Position numbers and translations under genes: made by a program. Positions 61,691 through 64,000 of a stretch of DNA of 64,000 bases are shown here, one piece after another. The notes beneath the pieces were generated by a model. The model was not told where the DNA came from. It searched no databases and was given only the letters and a program-made list of their open reading frames with translations. Numbering within the stretch: the stretch's first letter is position 1; the number at the start of each line of letters is the position of its first letter. Source of the DNA: Progne subis subis (lineage: Eukaryota > Chordata > Aves > Passeriformes > Hirundinidae); contig JAKJHU010000033.1 of NCBI GenBank assembly GCA_022316685.1, forward strand, positions 3,710,321-3,774,320, written 5' to 3'.

Positions 61691-61769
61691 GCCGCCCCTC
61701 GGCCAAGTTGGAAGCCGCGGAAGGGCGAGAGGGAAGGCGGCCGAAATTCCAACTTGGCCGAGGGGCGGC
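61691..61769. repeat. 23-bp perfect inverted repeat in the ADD3 CpG island
   Basis: The left arm occupies 61691-61713 (ends GGCCAAGTTGGAA) and the right arm 61747-61769 (begins TTCCAACTTGGCC). They are exact reverse complements with a 33-nt GC-rich loop. Neither arm extends further on either side. In DNA this is a cruciform candidate. If transcribed, it would form a very stable stem in the 5' leader. Confidence 0.95.
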
Positions 61770-61937
61770 CGGGCAAGGGCGGCGGGCGAGCCCCCGCGCG
61801 CTGCCAGATAGTGATCCTGGGCGGGCGGGCAGGCGCGGGAGGAGGAGCCCAGGTGTCCCTTCCTGCCACATAGTGCGCCGCCCCTTTCCCCGCCCGCTCC
61901 CGCGGTGGTGCTGGCGCTCCCGCCGCCGGCCGCGGGG

Positions 61938-61970
61938 ATGGACTGCAGCACAAAGGCGCGGGCCCGCTGA
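61938..61970 (+). CDS. Short upstream ORF in the putative ADD3 leader (10 codons)
   Basis: An ATG with G at -3 and G at +4 opens MDCSTKARAR and closes with TGA at 61968-61970, one base before the splice donor candidate. A strong-context upstream ORF would be expected to lower translation from the main start. Transcription across it is inferred, not shown. Confidence 0.3.
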   Translation: MDCSTKARAR

Positions 61971-61971
61971 G

Positions 61972-64000
61972 GTAACGCCGCCCGGGCTGCGGGCACCGGC
62001 GGGGGAGCGGGGGATCGCCCTTTCCCGCCGAACGCGGGGCCGTGGCCGCCGCCGAGCCGCGGGCGGGGAAGCGGGGGGCGGCGGCGGCCGGAGGCCCCGA
62101 GCGCTCCCCGCCTGGCGCGGCCGGCCCGGGGCCGCGGGGGGAGCGCGGGGCCGCGGCCGGCGGCGGGATGGGGCGGTGCGGGGGCACCGCAGAGCCGAGG
62201 GGGAGCTCGCCCGCGGGTCTGCGCCAGCTCTCCGCCGGGGGAGATGCTGCAGTGCCGTCGTTCTGCCTCGGCGCCGGGCTGAGGAGGAGGACGGCGCTTT
62301 AAATAATGCGCCTCCGCTCCGAAACTCCGCTAATCAAATAAAACCTGGGGAGTAATCGTCGTAACTGCGGATCGTCCTTGCTCCGCCGCAAGGCTCGGGA
62401 CTCCCTGCGCGTCTCGGAAAACTTCCTAAAATCTGCGTTATCGAGGGGGTTTAGAGTGGCTGGCGGTGCGGAGAGCCCGGGGTTGTGCTTCCCGGTGCGG
62501 GCTCAGGCATTCCGGTCACGGCAGCGCGGACCCACCGGCGTGACCAGCATCAGCCCGGCGCCGCTCGCTGCCGCGGGCTCGCCGTGACCATCCCAGCCCC
62601 CTGCTCCGTCCGCGGCTTGGAATTATCTCCATTATGTGCTTGTCTTGGCGGGGAGGAAATTCGGGATCGCTCCCTTGAACTTTAGGCTGCAGAAATGAGG
62701 GTTTACGATGGGCCTTTCGGGAGTTTGTTCCTCGGTGTCGGTCAGTTTTCATCTCGCGTTGGAAAGGTTGTTCAGGAATTCAGAGCGGAGTTAGCAGGCA
62801 GTGTTCGCTGCAGGCTTCGGGGCAGGCGGTGTCTGCATGGCTGAACGATGGGATTTTGGCAGGGAAGCCCTGGAGTGGCTCTGTAAGGAGGGTAGAGCAT
62901 GCCTTAAAAGCAACGAGTCGGCCGTGGAGGTGGGTTGTCTCTGTCTTCTCAGCATCATTATGTTACAGGCAGGTTGAGCCTGAATCTGCTGGTTTTCATT
63001 CACATGTCCTGGACTCGTGTCTGGAGGGTAGTGATGTGATACCAAGTGGAGGAAAAGTGTGTAGGCATGTGCCTCATCTGCATGGTTCCACTATGTGGAG
63101 GAGTTAAGTTAAAAAAAACCCCAAATAGATAAAATCAATGGCAATAAATATCTGTGCAAAAAAAATGAATGGCCAAGGGTTATAAAAGCATGAATGTATG
63201 GAATTGCTGAATTGTGTGGGAGAAGTTGCTGCTTAAATGAGCTTTGGTACCAGAGGAATGAAGCTGACAAATATAACCTCAGCCTTTCAAAGAGCGCTTT
63301 GGTGTGCCTGGGGCAGCTTCAGGCTGTCTCACTTCCCTTCTGGTCCAGTTGCTGCTGACTGGAGTGAAGCACAGGTGTGGCACAGGTATGGCTCCGCGTG
63401 ATCTGCTGGGAAGGGACGGTGGTGGCTTTTGGGGGAGCGGTGCAAGACGGGGCAGGTTCTGCTCGTGTCTGCTTCGACAGCACTTTTGCTGTGAAGGACT
63501 CCCTCCTGCTTCCCTGCCAGGGTGTGCCTTGCACCAGGGAGTTCTCAGGACTGCACACCCGGCCACTTCAGTGGCCTTGCTGGCTGGAAACTGTGTGAAC
63601 AAATTGTACAAACCTCCTTAGTGGCATCCAGTACTTGCAGGGAAAGAAAATGTTAGCCCAGGGAACAGCGTGAGCTCTTTGGATGTTATCAGACAAGCTC
63701 CTCAGTGCTGATTTGAGTAAGAAGTGCATGTATTTCTCAATGAAACAAAATGGTAATTGTGTGACTAATAGAGTATACCAATTTTAACTTTAGGTGTTGT
63801 CATGTTAATGCTTTTAGTGTTACTTGCATTATTTCTCAGAAGGTATCATTACTTGAATTTAGTTTTTGCTGGAAGAATGTGAAGTCCCTGGCAGGAAGGG
63901 GTGGGCTGCTTAGGGGTTGAGTGTTTAATGATAGAGGTTAGTGCACAATGATGATGATGATGATTAAGCACGTCCTTAATTCCTGACCAATAGATGGAGC
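61972..64000 (+). other. ADD3: Probable start of ADD3 intron 1, to the window edge
   Basis: The first 600 bp are still CpG island, then composition falls to average. I found no adducin coding exon on the plus strand here. The minor repeats are an ATG/GAT triplet run at about 63947-63964 and short A runs. Frames of up to 110 codons at 63279-63621 match nothing I recognise. Confidence 0.45.

Larger units (their letters stand above)
61620..61971 (+). other. ADD3: Candidate ADD3 noncoding first exon
   Basis: A good donor, CTGAG/GTAACG, occurs with the exon ending at 61971. The start is unknown; 61620 is only a placeholder inside the island. The exon would contain the inverted repeat and a short upstream ORF. 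ADD3 translation is known to begin in the second exon in other vertebrates, which would lie beyond the window. An alternative donor in the island cannot be excluded. Confidence 0.4.
61500..62600 (+). promoter_or_regulatory. ADD3: Probable ADD3 CpG-island promoter
   Basis: About 1.1 kb of dense CpG and more than 70 percent GC by eye. In vertebrates ADD3 (gamma-adducin, a spectrin-actin membrane-skeleton protein) lies next to XPNPEP1 in head-to-head orientation and starts with a noncoding exon in a CpG island. The gene name rests on that known neighbourhood, not on coding sequence, since no adducin exon is in the window. The island holds a perfect 23-bp inverted repeat and a splice-donor candidate on the plus strand. 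A long open frame across it is a by-product of low AT content. Confidence 0.65.

Noticed and set aside
61303..62355. 350-codon plus-strand open frame (and a 250-codon minus-strand one) across the second CpG island
   Set aside because: Low AT content removes stop codons in several frames at once. The translation is Arg/Gly/Pro-rich low complexity with no family signature, and adducin does not begin this way.

Overview
The window looks like bird genomic DNA. It contains a vertebrate gene with compact introns, two CpG-island promoters and several CR1 LINE fragments, the dominant avian retroposon. The exact species cannot be read from the sequence.

The centre (about 10.2-41.0 kb, minus strand) is one complete protein gene, XPNPEP1, the cytosolic X-prolyl aminopeptidase 1 (aminopeptidase P1, peptidase family M24B). 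I mapped 20 exons, all with GT-AG borders. Exons 2-20 encode a product that, after discounting one surplus base in exon 8, is exactly 623 residues, the length of the human enzyme. All five metal ligands fall at the human positions (Asp415, Asp426, His489, Glu523, Glu537). The surplus base shifts the frame at about residue 217 and meets a stop at the start of exon 9. Every other exon is intact, so this is either an assembly error or a very recent null allele. Exon 1 lies in a CpG island at about 40.65-41.45 kb. It has an in-frame upstream ATG that would add 24 residues, bracketed by two perfect CRE palindromes.

About 41.5-61.4 kb is intergenic. It holds CR1 fragments (41.46, 41.87 and 48.65 kb), a 23-base pure C tract, a cluster of X-box/RFX-like sites near 49.9-50.0 kb and several microsatellites. 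I see no supported protein gene there. About 61.5-62.6 kb is a second strong CpG island. XPNPEP1 (minus) and ADD3 (plus) are head-to-head neighbours in vertebrates, and ADD3 has a noncoding first exon, so this island is most likely the ADD3 (gamma-adducin) promoter and 5' exon. No ADD3 coding exon lies in the window. The island contains a perfect 23-bp inverted repeat with a 33-nt loop and a 10-codon upstream ORF that ends one base before a good splice donor.

The left end (1-9.6 kb), beyond the 3' end of XPNPEP1, has no recognisable gene. It ends in a small isolated CpG-dense block with a CTCF-like core at 9.7 kb. I found no operon, CRISPR array, phage or wholly new protein system. The points most worth checking are the XPNPEP1 frameshift, the N-terminal extension, the two hairpins around the ADD3 promoter and the X-box cluster.
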